From Paracyclopina nana (lineage: Eukaryota > Arthropoda > Copepoda > Cyclopoida > Cyclopettidae): a stretch of 64,000 nucleotides of DNA. The translations under genes and the position numbers were made by a program. The notes under the pieces were generated by a model. It was not told the origin of the DNA. It saw only the letters and a program-made list of their open reading frames with translations, and did no database searches. Shown piece by piece: positions 10,451 through 23,683 of the stretch. Position 1 is the first letter of the stretch, and the number at the start of each line of letters is the position of its first letter. Location of the stretch: NCBI GenBank assembly GCA_019096065.1, contig JAGUCH010000002.1, forward strand, positions 8,878,501 through 8,942,500, written 5' to 3'.

Positions 10451-13400
10451 CTTGCTTTGCTTACCGCCGCCTGCCTTACTGAGTTTTATGAGAACAAGCT
10501 ACTGTGTAGTACCACAGTGCTCATAGAACTTCTTAGAGACCTGCCGCAACCCGTTTGAGATTCTTTATGTAATGCTTAGAAAACTCTTCTTAGTGTTTAG
10601 TCAATTTCTGTTCAATTCACAATGCAAAAAATTTAAAAAATGGGTAGATTGTGCCAAAACGCTTCGCTCTGCTCCTCTCAAATTAATGTCGCACAATTCA
10701 TACTATTCGACTATCGCGGGTTAAGCAAAGCACTGCAATGAAAACTTGCGTTTTGTCAGTACTAAGGAGCTCAATAGTCAAGAAGATATATATATAATTG
10801 TGCTACCACCATTCTGTCGTCCCAACAACTTTATGGCAAACGTATACTGTATCACGTTAACAGTACATGCATAAGTGAAAGTAAAAGGGCAATGCAACTA
10901 CCGCCCTTAATCCCGATTACTTTACCAATACCATATGTGGAGGTGAACGGTTTTTTCGCTACTAGGAAAACAATCGAGTTATTGCAAGCAATTGATTGAG
11001 ATACCTTCCACTGTACTTCCCCCTTATAATTTCGTATTCTGGGAGATTGGAAGAAAACAGCTTTGGTTGAATCTCGGCTCTCCCCTGGTAAGATTCATTG
11101 CCTTATTGTTCGTCGTCGCTCTTTTATCATTGTTAGCTTACGTAAAATGAAGGAGCACTTCACTATGCATGAACAGAGAAAGAAAGCTAGAAAAGGAATT
11201 CCATCAAGCCTGAATGTATTAGTCTCCTGAATTTACAAATGCACTTGTCGGTGGTCCGCAAATACAACGTAGTGTAGATGTGCGATAAGAGGGAAAGGTG
11301 AAGTGGTGTCTTGGGACAGTGAAACAATAATCATCATCGTAATAATACCTAATGTATGACGGCCTCGACCAAAAAGCTCCCCCTTTTATGCAAAGCTGTA
11401 AAATATGTATAGCTGGCTCTAAAGGCTTTCCGGTTGTCATATAAGAACAGGGGTGTAATTGGCAAATAAATGTTGCATTTGCCCTATTTTTGCTGAATCT
11501 TTTTTTATCGAAAACACCTGACTACATTAAATGCAGGCAGCATTTCCACATAGGAAAAAAACTCATATTCTAGGATATATGTACGCAGCACTGTTCCGCG
11601 CATGTTTGCTGAACTACCACCCCTACTTTTCTCAGCCATCCGAGGCTATTTGCCCAGCTTCACTACGTTGCAGAGAAGGGGATGAGGGTGGATGGTGACA
11701 GAATGACATTGTGGCTTTTTCAAGTGGATGACAAAGGAAAATCGACGAAATCGGAAATTACAAAGCCATGCATAAACTGCGACATTGTGGTAAATACGCG
11801 TGAAGTGTCACCTTGCAGCCGCCAATAGACGCGTCAAAAGACATTTGCTACACTCACATGATGAACATTATCAGCTTTTCTCTCGCTCAACTAGAGTCCT
11901 TTAAGACCAAACGATACACTTTGTAAAGGAAAAAGAAAGATGTAAATAAGACTAGAGAGTACAGGAATTTTAATTAAAACCTGGCACAAGGTACACTATA
12001 CGTAAGCAAGCATGTTTTCATCAATGTTTCTGATGTTCCTAGTGACCATTTTGACATTTATGCATGCATCTTTTCTGGTGCACTAAAAATCTTGGGATTT
12101 AGGCCGATAAAATATTTATTCTAGTCTAAAAGCAATTTGAAATTAATGTTTGCTCTCGAAGATTTTTACTACTTGAGAGAATTTTATGCGCCCACGAATA
12201 GAGTAGAAGAAGAGCCCTTTAAAATGACACGCTTCACTGGGCCAAAAGTAAATAAGCTACTACAAAATGGCTGCAACCTGAAAATCGATTTTGGCCACCA
12301 ACAACTTTAGAAGCATGCTTTAATCACATGGTGATGGGGACGAATTAGTCAACTTCGATCGTGGCTTGCTCTCCTTGCTTAATTGAAGGAGATTATTTTC
12401 TGCCAAGCTGGCATCGGTCAGATGCCTAATTATCTTATGTCATTAGTACAAGACAATCCTGTTGGCAAGGAGTGGCCCTTGAATAGAACAAAAAAGTCCG
12501 ATTCATTACCACCTAAGTGCTGCATAATGAACGGGAAGTGCGTACTATTTAGTACGTGCGAGTGTTATAGTGGTTACCATGGGAGGTTTGGCAAGCGAAT
12601 AATGTCCTATTGTTCTCTTTAGTTCTCCATCTTTCCGATAGAGCACAGCAGGATAGGGATGTGCTCTTCTCAGTGTGCATCTTGGGCGCCATCTGGGGAG
12701 GAAAGCCCAAAATTCGAGTCTCGTATGTCGTTTATATTGCGAATGGTAAGAGGTTATGCAGTCGTTGCGAGTTGGAGAAGAAGGGCTTTTAGGTCCTGCA
12801 ATTAATCTGCTATCTTGACCGATTTGGTATACTTGGCTTTTTTTGCCGCTCCTCAGTCAAAAACTGGCCATGTGCAAAAGAAGTCGTTTTCTTCCAAATA
12901 GTAGCAGAAAGTACTACTTCACGATTGTGAGTATGAGTAGATGCATGAGAGCTAGACATGATGCAGTTAGTGAGGCGCATGAAAATGAGCTAGCTGCTTT
13001 TCTTTTGTCCCAAAACGTTTCGGGTTGCAATTATAACCATTTCCATTTTAAAAAGAACTTTTTTATGGACGGAGGATTGACCTGCTCATTTCCTACCCCT
13101 ACCTTTTTCATGGGCTGCTGTCCAAAAGCAGTAGGGGAAATGCGAAATACTAGGCTTTTTCAGCCTTACTGTGTGTGACATTTGCTTTCAATACCCCTTA
13201 TGCTGCCATATAAGTCTCTCTGGCATTTGGACTTAGCAAAGAGAAGAGACACTCACTCTTCCATTTACTACCACTACCCATATCTGACTCCTTCTTACAG
13301 ATTCAAGCCATATTCTATGCAAATCCTGACTTACTTGGATTGCGGATCTGGCTTTTTCGAGCTTCCTCCAATTCGCAGTGATAGTGTAACTTTTCTCGAA

Positions 13401-14849
13401 CCAAAACGCGCGCTCCATCAATTTTGCAAAGTAATGAAAATAAATAGTCGCGAAAATTCAGTACACTACTTCTACAGCTTCCATAGCATAGTTGAGCCTT
13501 TTGAAAGACCATTACGATTTTTTGTTGCATAGTCGCGTTCATCCTTCTCTTTCAACTGAAAGTGGTGAGGCGGAGACGAGTTCAGGGGGAGGCAAAAGCT
13601 CTCTAATAGAAGAGACGAAGCTTCTTGTATAAATCTATGAAGACAATAGATAAATGATGGCCGAGGGTAGCAATTTTGGAGCTGACAGCTTACTAACCAT
13701 TAACAGTGCGCGACTACAACCACTAATAGTAACGCTGAATCAACGATGCTTTTCTTCAACCACCGCATAATCAGATGTACCAATTACGTCAAGTGCGCAT
13801 TCGAGTATTTCAGATTACTTTTGTCTTAGAACATTCAACTTCGCAGCCACTTTTGGGCGTAATTCTTGTACGTGGAAATGCCAGGGGATATAATAGTACA
13901 TCAAAGCATTTTCCCAGAAAGAAGTTGGGACTGACTGACACAAGTGGCGGATGATTTAGCCTCGAAAGCAGCAGCCAGCAACGTCAGGTCCCTTTCATCG
14001 AGTCCAAAAGGCTGTCATTCTATTTTCAACATTCACAAGCAGAGTCCTATATACGAATGTTTATGACAGCGTTGAATGCATAGATATCCCGCTGTCGCAT
14101 TCGAAATTATTTACCATTGCCCTCCTCCTAATCACAAATACGGCTAAAATACATGCTACGTGCTATTTACGCGCGTAAATAATACCACCATCGTACTAAG
14201 ACCTCCATAGTGCATATGTAGACCATAACTTTATGCCTACGCATAGTATATAACAGTACATAGACTATTTTGTATGGATGCTCGAATGTCATGAGCCTGA
14301 CAGAAAAGTCAATACGATAGCACATTGTATTCAATAATTATATGTTGTATTTGAGAAGGAAAAAATCCTGCACGAAACGAGCACGGCAGCTTCTTGATTG
14401 ATTCGTGACAAGTACCAGCTGTATCAAGATGCTCGTAAATATTTTTTCGGCTGTAAAGATCGATACGTTTTCCGGGGAAATGAGATGTTTTCTATCGCAC
14501 ACAACTTGGATAAATGGGAAAGCATTTTATGGGACTCTGAAAAAGGCCGAAATACGCAGCCTATGAACTGCTCCTTTTTCTTCCGCGTTCTTTGGTAAAT
14601 GGCGAGCTTACAGCAAAAGGATAGTCAATCATAACCATCTTTCCGCGCGCTCATTCCTCCACTTTGATGGGAGAAGAAAGCGGCTCCGTGATGCATAAAA
14701 ATTATTCCACACACACACACAAAGTTTAGCCCAAGAAGCGGAAATCCTCATTGTCGAGCGACTCTCTTCGGAAGGAGCCGCTTGAAAAAACGCTCATTTG
14801 CAATTCACGTAAATTTCCGGCTGCAACGGAGGAGAATGGAGGACCTTAC
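10451..14849. other. 4.4 kb without a supported gene
   Basis: Several ORFs of 60-116 codons lie on both strands at 11219-13542. They show no coding-like composition or domain, and one short Cys-rich stretch near 12530 looks accidental. A small CA microsatellite lies at about 14708-14722. Nothing else seen. Confidence 0.4.
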
Positions 14850-15122
14850 CTTGGACACTCGCCCATTTATCCATCATGATGCCCGAAAACTTTCTGGCAG
14901 CGCTCAGATCACTATCCTGCGTGATGGGCTGTTTCTTGAGCGTGCTCACCCTGTGGACCTCTCCGATGCTATACGAGCTGGGCACCAGAGTCGATTGGGT
15001 AACGGAGCCCTTCATGCTCGCCTGCTCGGCAGCATTCTGGCCGCTTGGCAAGGCATCGAAGATCCCCAAGGGCAGCTCGGATATGGGCATCATTTTCGGT
15101 CCCCTCGGCGGTCTTTTCTCCG
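14850..15122 (-). CDS. Candidate exon, unidentified protein
   Basis: A GC-rich minus-strand frame ends at a consensus donor (CAAG|GTAAGG, exon end 14850). It encodes about 85-90 residues: a basic Pro-rich start (RPPRGPKMMPISELPLG), a Ser/Thr-rich middle and RKFSGIMMDKWASVQ at the end. The upstream acceptor is uncertain. Composition contrasts with the AT-rich surroundings. No family recognised; it may belong with the candidates at 364-632 and 17433-17529. Confidence 0.4.
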
Positions 15123-17432
15123 AATGATGATCACAAGGGCAATAACACCCTTTGCACTGATATCTCCTCTATTTATGGGCGGCTATTAGGATCCACTTCC
15201 TTGATAGTAATAATAGTACACTACTACCAGGTCTACTTTTGGCCAGCAGACGAGCCTCTGCTCGAGTGAGTGCGCAAAGATATACTCGAGCACAGATGAG
15301 CCGGCGATGCGGCGTAGAAAGCCGTCAACTTTGGTGGCGCTCGCTATACGCCAAATGCTCGTGTGGTGGATATGCCCATTTTGCGCCAAATTGACTGCTT
15401 TCCAGCAGTGCAGTGCATAACATCTGGGCAATTTCAGTGCGATTGCATCTCATTAGCGAATGTTCATGCCACCATCTATACAGCATACTCGGAGGCCTCT
15501 AATTTTTAAGGCTTTCACGTGTTCTTATGCACCTTCATTACAATGGTGGCTGCTCTATGACGCAGTCATCTCGATGATGGCCTTGAGCATGCATGATTTT
15601 CAAGCAATTGGTTTTGAGAGAGAATACGAAGTTGTGAAGTGGTATATTGAAGGCATGCACGCACAGATCTAATCATCGATATTATATGGAAATGCTTTCG
15701 AAACAGACAGCAGCAAGGAAATTGAAAAATATCGCTGTCGCCGACCGCGAGGTTTGCTCAAGGCACTCTGCTTCGACCATAGTACAATCTACCACATTGG
15801 CATTTGACCTCCCGTCAACTTGGTCTCCGAGATGGACCACAAGTGACCCCCCCACAAAGTGGGCGGCTGTTCTCGCGATATAACTAAAGCATAACAAAAC
15901 TCTGCTACCACAACTTGTTCTCAGAGCCAATATCTAAAGCTTTCTTTCAACTTTTCCTGATGAGGAAACAGGAGAACAATGGGACTTTATTGTCGACAGA
16001 TTGCCGTTGCTTCTGGGACACTTTATCTCGATGAGCCCACAAAAAAAGATCCTTAGCTGTGATCGGTCTTGTAGTGTCAATTCAAATATGTTGCACAAAA
16101 GCGCTCGCGCGCTCGATCTCATGTATGATCAATAAAACAATATTTCTTCACCATAGGCCTTGAATGAGAGAGATGGAGGCCATGGTGATGTTCCATTGCC
16201 CCGAAGGGGCTTCTTGGCACAACTTCACTACCTTGTGACGTCTCCACAAAAATGGTGACAAAGTGATCCTAGATTTGAGCCAAACGTTATCAATGTCAGA
16301 GCATGCCATCTTGAAAAAATGGCTTTTTTCCCATATGCACAGGTTTGGCCACGGTCGATCGTCTTTGCTGACTATGCTATTCGTGGTCCAAAATCCTTTA
16401 CTTTCCGTGAGTGTTTTCACAGCCAGCCAGCGCATGGAAAAGGAGCTGCTGGGAGGGTGACTTTAAGAAGGGATCATCACGACAGGTTTTTCTTCCGACC
16501 GTATACGTTGTAGTTTCCACGTACATTTAATTTAGCAGATCCAAGATTTTTCCCTTTCTCTCTATCTAGTTCCTCTTGATGCGCTTGCCGAGGGGGATCG
16601 GGGAAACGAGGAAATGGAAAGCAAATCTTTGCAATGACAATGGTGGGCGCCATTCCCAAATAATGGGTCCAACCGGCCCAATATGTGCGGCGAAACGATG
16701 CACTTTTAGCGGGGATGATGTTATTTTGATATACGTTATGGTACCATACTATATACTATATTCATGGCAAATAATAGAGAGCAGAAATGTTGCAGAAATG
16801 CATCCATCTTGTTGTCTTTTCATTATGATGATGCATTGATTAGTGACACCGTTTAGCAAACTGCCTAAACATGGCTACAAATGGCCTTTGTCATATGCAC
16901 TTTGGCTCTCTATAGCATCTACTATACTGTATGAATGTAGCAGTGCAGTTGCAGCAATGTTCTCCCCCTCTCCCAAAAATCTATTACCATTATTCATGAC
17001 CTTAGGCAATTTGTCTGGCTAATGATGGCAAAAGCTGAATCCTTTACCTAAGTAGTTTCACCATGCCAAGTGATGAGCTCCCACTACTACATAATCTAGT
17101 TATCAAAATGGTATTCCCAGCCTCAAGCTTCTCATCGTTGCCTTGTTGGAAAATTGCTAGCTGTTCGAAAGACGCGCGCGAGTGCAGAAATTATTTATGC
17201 ACCAGCGATTTTCCGTCCCAAAAAAAGGAAGAAGAAAAATACAAATATAAGGATGTGCCATTTGGCACGTCAAAGATTTGACAAATATCGTCGGTTTGAG
17301 GATGATATGCGGGAAAAACACATCGCCGCACCGTAAGAAAAATTGCCTTGGAAATTCGCTGGGGGTGGATATATGCATATAGTACATCATACCCCTCAAA
17401 ATATGGGGAAACGTAATGTGGTGGTCACTTAC
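15123..17432. other. No supported gene
   Basis: Overlapping short ORFs on both strands, none with recognisable domains. Could be intron of a minus-strand gene. Confidence 0.35.
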
Positions 17433-17529
17433 TGAAATCAGCCAGCGCTTGACGGCCCGGGATGTTGGTCATCATGTCTTGTAGAGGCTGCTGCTTTTTT
17501 ACAGCTATGTCCTGCTGAGGCTGCAACAT
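17433..17529 (-). CDS. Candidate first exon, Gln-rich
   Basis: An ATG at 17529 (context CAAG-ATG) opens 32 codons (MLQPQQDIAVKKQQPLQ..) and ends at a strong donor (TTCA|GTAAGT). It could start the gene suggested by the exon candidate at 14850. The donor phase (1 nt) does not fit the nearest acceptors there, so an extra exon would be needed. Confidence 0.3.
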
Positions 17530-18207
17530 CTTGACTATTCAAAATGCCACCACACACTTAGGAGGAGGAGAAGCTCCTCCTCATTTGCTTCCAAGAGGAG
17601 CAATAGCTCTTTCGGCTTCTTGGTCTTGCGAGGATGGTCCATCAACTAAATGTAGTTCATTATATGTCCGCGAACAACAATCAGAAAGGGCGCCGGCCGA
17701 CGGTTAGTCCGCTTCTTGCATATTTGCGCACATTGGTTTGAAAGAGAGATTTATCGGAGCTCTCTCGCCACACTGCCTCCTTGATCAGATCCGCACAATA
17801 TTTGCTAAACTGCAACCACGCTAATTTCGCCAGCAGGCCAAACAAGCATTGTTCTGCAAATAATCTTGTCCGTTCAAGTGGATGATTCGGAATGATGGCT
17901 CATATAGTCCTACGATAAAGGGGGAACGTTTGATAAATGGTTCTTGCACAAGACCTCAAATAGCAAGAGAAAGAGAGCAAGTTCCGTTGCGAGCAGTCGC
18001 GTATCGCGGTCGCCCAAAAGTATCATCATTAGCTTTCGGTGGTCCCCTTTTTCTTCCGGGATCATCGCTCGGCTAATTGAGATACAAATTCGGAGCTAAT
18101 TATAATTCCGGATCGAAGGCCTTGTTTGCGCCATCTTAGTCATTCTTCCAACTCTTTCGCTATCCGATGGCATCAGCGATCGGATCTTGAATTCAAATGG
18201 GGAAACT
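17530..18207. other. Intergenic region, no gene seen
   Basis: Contains a small GGAGGAG/CTCCTCC hairpin near 17565-17585 and short ORFs only. Includes sequence downstream of CTR9. Confidence 0.4.
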
Positions 18208-18213
18208 TTTATT
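18208..18213 (-). promoter_or_regulatory. Polyadenylation signal AATAAA for CTR9
   Basis: TTTATT on the plus strand reads AATAAA on the minus strand, 54 nt past the CTR9 stop codon. Confidence 0.6.
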
Positions 18214-18266
18214 TTCTCAATCTTCTTGGTACGTAATGTAGTTCTTCTTCGTCTTGCAACTTTGCC

Positions 18267-21200
18267 TTAATCAGCAGGAGACGGAGAACGAGACCCAGCT
18301 GACCTTGACCCTGAACGAGACCGAGGAGAGCCCGATCTAGAACGCGACACACTCCTCGACCTTGACTTTCTTGAACCTGCAGACCCACTTCGGTTTGAGC
18401 CCGCAGGAGATCCTGACCGAGACCTCGAACGTGACTTTGAGCGAGATCTCGAACGGGACCGCGAAACACTGCGAGAGCCCGATCGCTTCGAGGCTGGAGT
18501 GCCGCTACGTTTGGATGCTGGAGAGCCGCTACGTTTGGATGCTGGAGAGCCTGAGCGAGACCGCGAACGGGAGCCAGATGGAGATCGGCTCCCAGATCCT
18601 GATTTTCTTGATCCTGGACTCCTTGATCTGCTGCCCCCTGAAGAGGAAGAGCTCGCAATCCTTCGCCTTTTCCCGCCCACATCTCCGCCACCGTCGCTCT
18701 CACCGCCGCTGGCAATTTTGAGTTTTTCATCGTCACTCTCATCGGAAGAAGACACCATAGCTTTTGAGACAATCTTCTTCTTTTGTCTAGTCGACAGGCC
18801 ATCCATTTGTTCCCTCATTTCCTTACGGCGTCGCATGCGTTCTGCCTTCTTTTGGGCCCTCTTGCTCATCTTTTTGGACCTCTTGCGGCTGCTTCTGCTG
18901 CCCTTCTCCTTCTCTCCGTTAGGACCAGCCTCGCCACCACCTTCGGCATCGCTGCCCGAGGACACGATTTCGTCTCCGTCCCTTCGCTTCCTTGATCCGG
19001 CTACAAAGAAATAAAAAAGGCCATCTCATTAGAAGATACATTACAACCACATTGAGAGGAGGAGGGGACTTACATTTCTTTGCAGCCTTGTCCTCAATCT
19101 CGTCGATGATTGTGGCTTGCTTCATCTTCTCCAAATATTCGAGTCGCTGCTTGGCCATCTCCTCCTTCTCCTGGCGCCTCTTGGCCTCCACCTCACGCTG
19201 CAGCTCGAGCTGCATTCGCTTGAGCTTTTCGCGCTCCTCTTGTTGCTTTTTCCGCAAGTTTCGCTCCTCTTCGTCAATTTTGCGAGCTCGAGCCACGTGA
19301 TATTGGGCCTGTGACAGGAGATCCTGGCATTGCTTGGCCTCAATGGCAGCTCGCGCGAGGTCGTACTTCATCTTGTCGCCGTCAACTGCCAGCGTTTGGA
19401 AGTACTTGTGAGAGAGGCCTAATTCGTGGACCGCCTGTAGCACCTCATTGAGGTTGGACTTTTCATCACGAAGAAGTTGGGACGCCAGCTTTTGCAGGAT
19501 TAACGCAATGTTGTACAGAATAACAGTGTCGTGAGGTGCCACGCGCCTCGCCCTTAGCAGGGTCATTTTCGCCTCTTTGAGCCGACCGCTTTTGGCGTAA
19601 GCTCTGGCCAAATACTGAAGGGTGTCCACGTGGTGATGCTTGTAGAACTTTTTCAAGCAATTCTCGTACATCTGGATGGCAGCCACGTACTGCTGCTGCT
19701 CCACGTAAATGTGGGCAATGTTCAGCCAAACGTCGCAATATTCGGCTGTGGCCTCGCGCACTTCCGCGAAAATAACCCTATAAAAACGAATGAACGAACG
19801 TTGGTTTATGGCTCAATTAGTTTTACCTGGCTTCGTTGAAGTATCCTTTGTGGGCCAAGACTGCACCGATGCCATTGGCTGCCCAAATGTTTTTGGGGTC
19901 GTTTCTGAGCACTAACTTATACATGGTCAGTGCTCGCTCTTGATACTTTTTCTCCTTCTCCTTGTCTTTTGTAGGCTGATGCAGGGTCTGCAGCCACACG
20001 TTGCCCAAGGCAATGTGTGAGTAAGCATCAGTGCTCGTTTGAGGCTGCTTGAGGATCCTCTCGAACTTCTTCTGGCCAGGGCCCCACTCCATTTTGGCCA
20101 AATGGAGGTTGCCGATGAGAGACCAGGCGTCAGGGTGCTCATTGCTGAACTGTAGTGCATCTTTGAACTTGTCACTGGCCTCGTAAATCTGGCCGCGATC
20201 ACGCAGCATGCACCCCAAACGAAGGTAGCAATCAATATAGTTGGGGCAATCCAAAAGGATATCCTTATAGAGGCGCTCTGCCTTATCTTGTTGGCAAAGA
20301 GTTTCGAAAACGCGAGCTAGGTTATAGCGGATGGTGTAGCCAATTTCTTTGTAATACGTTTCATCCTCAACGGCTTCTTCTTTCGACCTCACGAGGGCCT
20401 TTTCAAAGAGATCACGAGCTTCTTCGATGCTACCAAGCAAATATTGCAACGCACCCATGTTGTTCAGGATCTCGGGAGGGCTCTCTGTGCCAACCTTTTC
20501 GGTGAAAATCTTGGTTGCCGTGACACTTGCGCTCAAACTAGCCTGCAAGTCGGTCTGAACTAGGATTTGAGATAGTTCCATCCAAGCCTCGACATCATCC
20601 GTAAATTCCCCGGTGACTTTTTTCAAATGCGACTTAGCTATCTCTCGTTTTTCCTCGTTGTCTGAATTGGCGTAGAGAGCACCAAGAATTCGCATCGTCT
20701 CGTAATTACCCGGCTGAGCTTTAAGAACTCGTTCAAAGCATTGCGCCGCATTTTCGGTGTCTCCCCTAAAAATGTACAATTGACCGAGGCCAAAATGAGG
20801 CAAGACAAAGTTAGGGGGAGCAAACTGCGTTGCTTGGTAGTAGTATTGGAAAGCTTGCGTATAGTCCTCTTGAGCATGAAAAGCTCTAGCTAAGTGGTAG
20901 CAGCTCTCCGCTCTCATTGCCTCGTTTTCGGTATTGTGGAATGCATGCAGAGCCAAATGTTGAACTTTTGCATAATCTTTTTTGTAAAAGAAATGGTTGG
21001 CCAACTGGTTCAGAACCATGGGATTAGACGAGTCGATTGAATAGGCCAACGAGAGCTTTTTCACACCCTCTTGAATCGATTCGCGTGTTTGGGCATTGAG
21101 GTCCATGATAGCAAGACCAACTAAAGCACCCACACATTTACTATCGAGCTCAAGTGCACGTTCGAAGGCCACTCGAGCCTTTTCCTCATTGCCAAGTTTT

Positions 21201-21996
21201 AGAAAGCCTGAAAATGCACAAAAGGGTGTCATGATCATAATTATGCTAGGGAGGAGACAATATGCATCACTTACAGAGGCCAAGGCCATATCTCACTTCG
21301 GCTGGGCAACTTGGATTTGTGCGCAGAGCCTTCTTGTAAAAAGTCAAGGCTGATTTGTAATCCTTCTTGTTATAGGCGATGCATGCTTTGCCCAACAAAG
21401 AGGGGATATTGTTCGGCTCCTGGTTGAGCACAAAGTCGAACTGTGCGTTGGCCTGATCCATCTTATCACCTTCATAAAGGCAAAAGTAGGCACGTCCCAA
21501 CAAATGTCTCGGGTTGTACATGTTGATTTTGTCTGCGTCAATGTAGTGCTGAGTAGCCTTCGAGAATAACTCCCGCTTCCTTTCGCTCTTTTTCTCTTGG
21601 GTCGCCAATTGAACATAATAGGCTGCCAATGAGTCATAAACTCGCATCTGGAAACAAGAGAAAACTTGGAAGCATGAAATATTGAAAATGAACCATCTAA
21701 TTTACCTGGTCGTCCTCGCATTTCTCATATCCAATATCCCCTTCGAGTCGTCCAGTTTCGAGAATTTGCCTGAATGCTTGGTGATGGCCTCTCCGGTAGC
21801 ACTCAAAGGCAATAGTGACCCAGTAGTGAAGACGGGCTTTTTCTTCGCGCAGCACTTGCAAGACATCTCCAATGTTTTCATCGCTAAGTTCGTCGTAAAC
21901 GATCTCGATGACTTCTGCATCGCCTCCGTGAGATGTGAAGGGAATCTCGATCGACACTGGTGCTTGTCCGTTGTCTGAACGGCCCGGAAGCGTCAT
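18267..21996 (-). CDS. CTR9: RNA polymerase-associated protein CTR9 (PAF1 complex)
   Basis: Scaffold subunit of the PAF1 complex, which rides with RNA polymerase II and promotes elongation and histone H2B ubiquitination. Five exons (21706-21996, 21275-21647, 19827-21207, 19074-19777, 18267-19000) join in frame to about 1160 residues, close to vertebrate CTR9. Exons 1-4 encode TPR arrays highly similar to the animal family (for example [19 protein letters not shown] and the [15 protein letters not shown] block), then a Glu/Arg-rich coiled coil. Exon 5 (residues ~917-1160) begins basic, keeps the conserved [18 protein letters not shown] block, and ends in a long Arg-Ser domain with three SGSPASKR-like repeats. 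I chose the ATG at 21996 because family similarity starts just after it; an in-frame ATG lies 96 nt upstream. Head-to-head with NFYC. Confidence 0.95.
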
Positions 21997-22477
21997 GATG
22001 AATCTCGTCCACTTTCCGAGTCCTCTAAATTTTCGGCCAGAATTTTTCCGCTTTTCACAACAAAAATGCAAAATACGATGATACCTCGACAACCCTCAGA
22101 CTGAGACCAAAGGATCAAATCGTCAGATTTGATCTCAATCTTTGTTCATTATTCTCAATGTTTATCATTTTTTTTTTTTTTTGAATGAGTGCCGAAATTA
22201 TTCGCTTTTTTAAATTAATTGCTCATTAGCTTACAAGGTTTTGAAGTAAATGTGAATGCCCTAATTTGTGTGATCTCCAACTCCAGAAGTAAACATTCAG
22301 TTGAATGTGCTGTATACTAGAAAAGATGATATCTTATTTGAACAACTGTTTTGGTGCTATCGTACTACTAGAACAGAGGCCAATAGTGTTGTATGCCGAA
22401 AACTGAGAGCGTCCCTGATTCGGCGCTTCGTTGTTTTGAAAGAAAATATCGAAAAGTTGATTATTTGCTGATTAGTG
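21997..22477. promoter_or_regulatory. Divergent promoter region CTR9/NFYC
   Basis: 480 bp separate the two start codons. It contains a T run of about 17 bases near 22168-22184 and no obvious TATA box. Shared promoter is inferred from arrangement only. Confidence 0.4.
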
Positions 22478-23523
22478 ATGGGATCCAATGAGACTAGTGC
22501 GCAAGATGCGTACAATCAATTCTGGCCCAAGGTAAGGAAATTCTTTTTTGTGCCGAGACCTCAATGCATTCCTCGTTTTTAGGCCACGGAGGAAATCAGG
22601 AGTATGGGCAACGCTGGCCTCAAACATCAGGAGTTGCCACTTGCTAGGATAAAAAAGGTCAGCTTCATATTTTGAAAGAGCGCGAGACCCTTCATTTGAC
22701 AATTTATTTTTGGCAGATAATGAAGCTTGATGAAGACGTGAAAATGATCAGCGCTGAGGCTCCAGTTTTATTCGCAAAAGCAGCTGAAATTTTCATCCAT
22801 GAACTGACAATGCGGGCATGGATTCATACGGAGGACAATAAAAGACGAACTCTCCAGAGAAATGACATAGCTATGGCAATTACTAAGTATGACCAGTTCG
22901 ACTTTTTGATCGATATTGTTCCAAGAGACGATATCAAGCCCACACCATCAGCCTCAAGGCAAAGGGAAGACAATTCTGTTCGGATGGCCCCTGACCAAGT
23001 TTCGTACTTTTTCCAAATGGCCCAACAGCAACAACAACAGCCATCTACCACACCACAGATTATCAACCAACCTGCTACAGTAGGAATTTAGCCAAGTTCA
23101 TTTGTATTTATGATTATTAATTAAAGTGCATTTAGATTCAGGGACAGCAGCAAACGTTGACCGTTCAAGGGCAACCTACTCCTCAAGTAATACAGCTGCA
23201 ACCACAACAAATGGTGAATACTCTCGCTCCTCCACCTGGTGGCATTCAAATCGTACAACAAATAATCGGACCTAATGGAGAAATCCAGCAAATTCCTATA
23301 CAATTGACTAATCAACAACTGCAGCTTATACGAGCCCAAATGACTGGTAATGCATGATGTTTGGATAGATATTTGAAGATAAAAGAAGTTCAATCTCGAT
23401 ATTTTAGGCGCTCAGCAAGCTCCCTTGGTGATCCAAACTGCGCCAATTCAGGCCTCTGCTGTTCAGACTATGCAGCAACCGCAGCAGCAAAACCAGCAGC
23501 AAGGGGGCCAACACGGACAGTAA
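22478..23523 (+). CDS. NFYC: Nuclear transcription factor Y subunit gamma
   Basis: Histone-fold subunit that pairs with NF-YB and, with NF-YA, binds CCAAT boxes. Five exons (22478-22531, 22583-22657, 22717-23079, 23142-23346, 23408-23523) give about 270 residues. The histone fold (about residues 10-110) is almost invariant in the family: [19 protein letters not shown], the alpha-2 [17 protein letters not shown] and the [19 protein letters not shown] block. The rest is a Gln/Pro-rich activation region with poly-Gln tracts, as in vertebrate NF-YC. Intron 3 is entered after NQPAT; reading through it would stop after three codons, a possible short isoform. Tail-to-tail with SLBP. Confidence 0.95.
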
Positions 23524-23683
23524 TTAAACGCACCGAAAAAAATTATGGAGATGTAAAAGTTGTTCTTTTGAAATAACACTGTATTTCCGCCAAAAATACA
23601 CTTTAAAAGAAAATTCGTAAAAACTTCTTTGGGTATTTCTGCATAACTTAGCTATGCAAGAAGCATTAAAACTAATATTCAAT

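Noticed and set aside
12383-13542. Cluster of ORFs of 60-116 codons including a Cys-rich stretch
   Set aside because: No splice-supported continuity, no recognised domain, overlapping frames on both strands, AT-driven composition.
18362-19014. Plus-strand ORFs of 119 and 171 codons
   Set aside because: They are antisense shadows of the CTR9 RS-domain exon, whose repetitive codons keep the opposite strand open.
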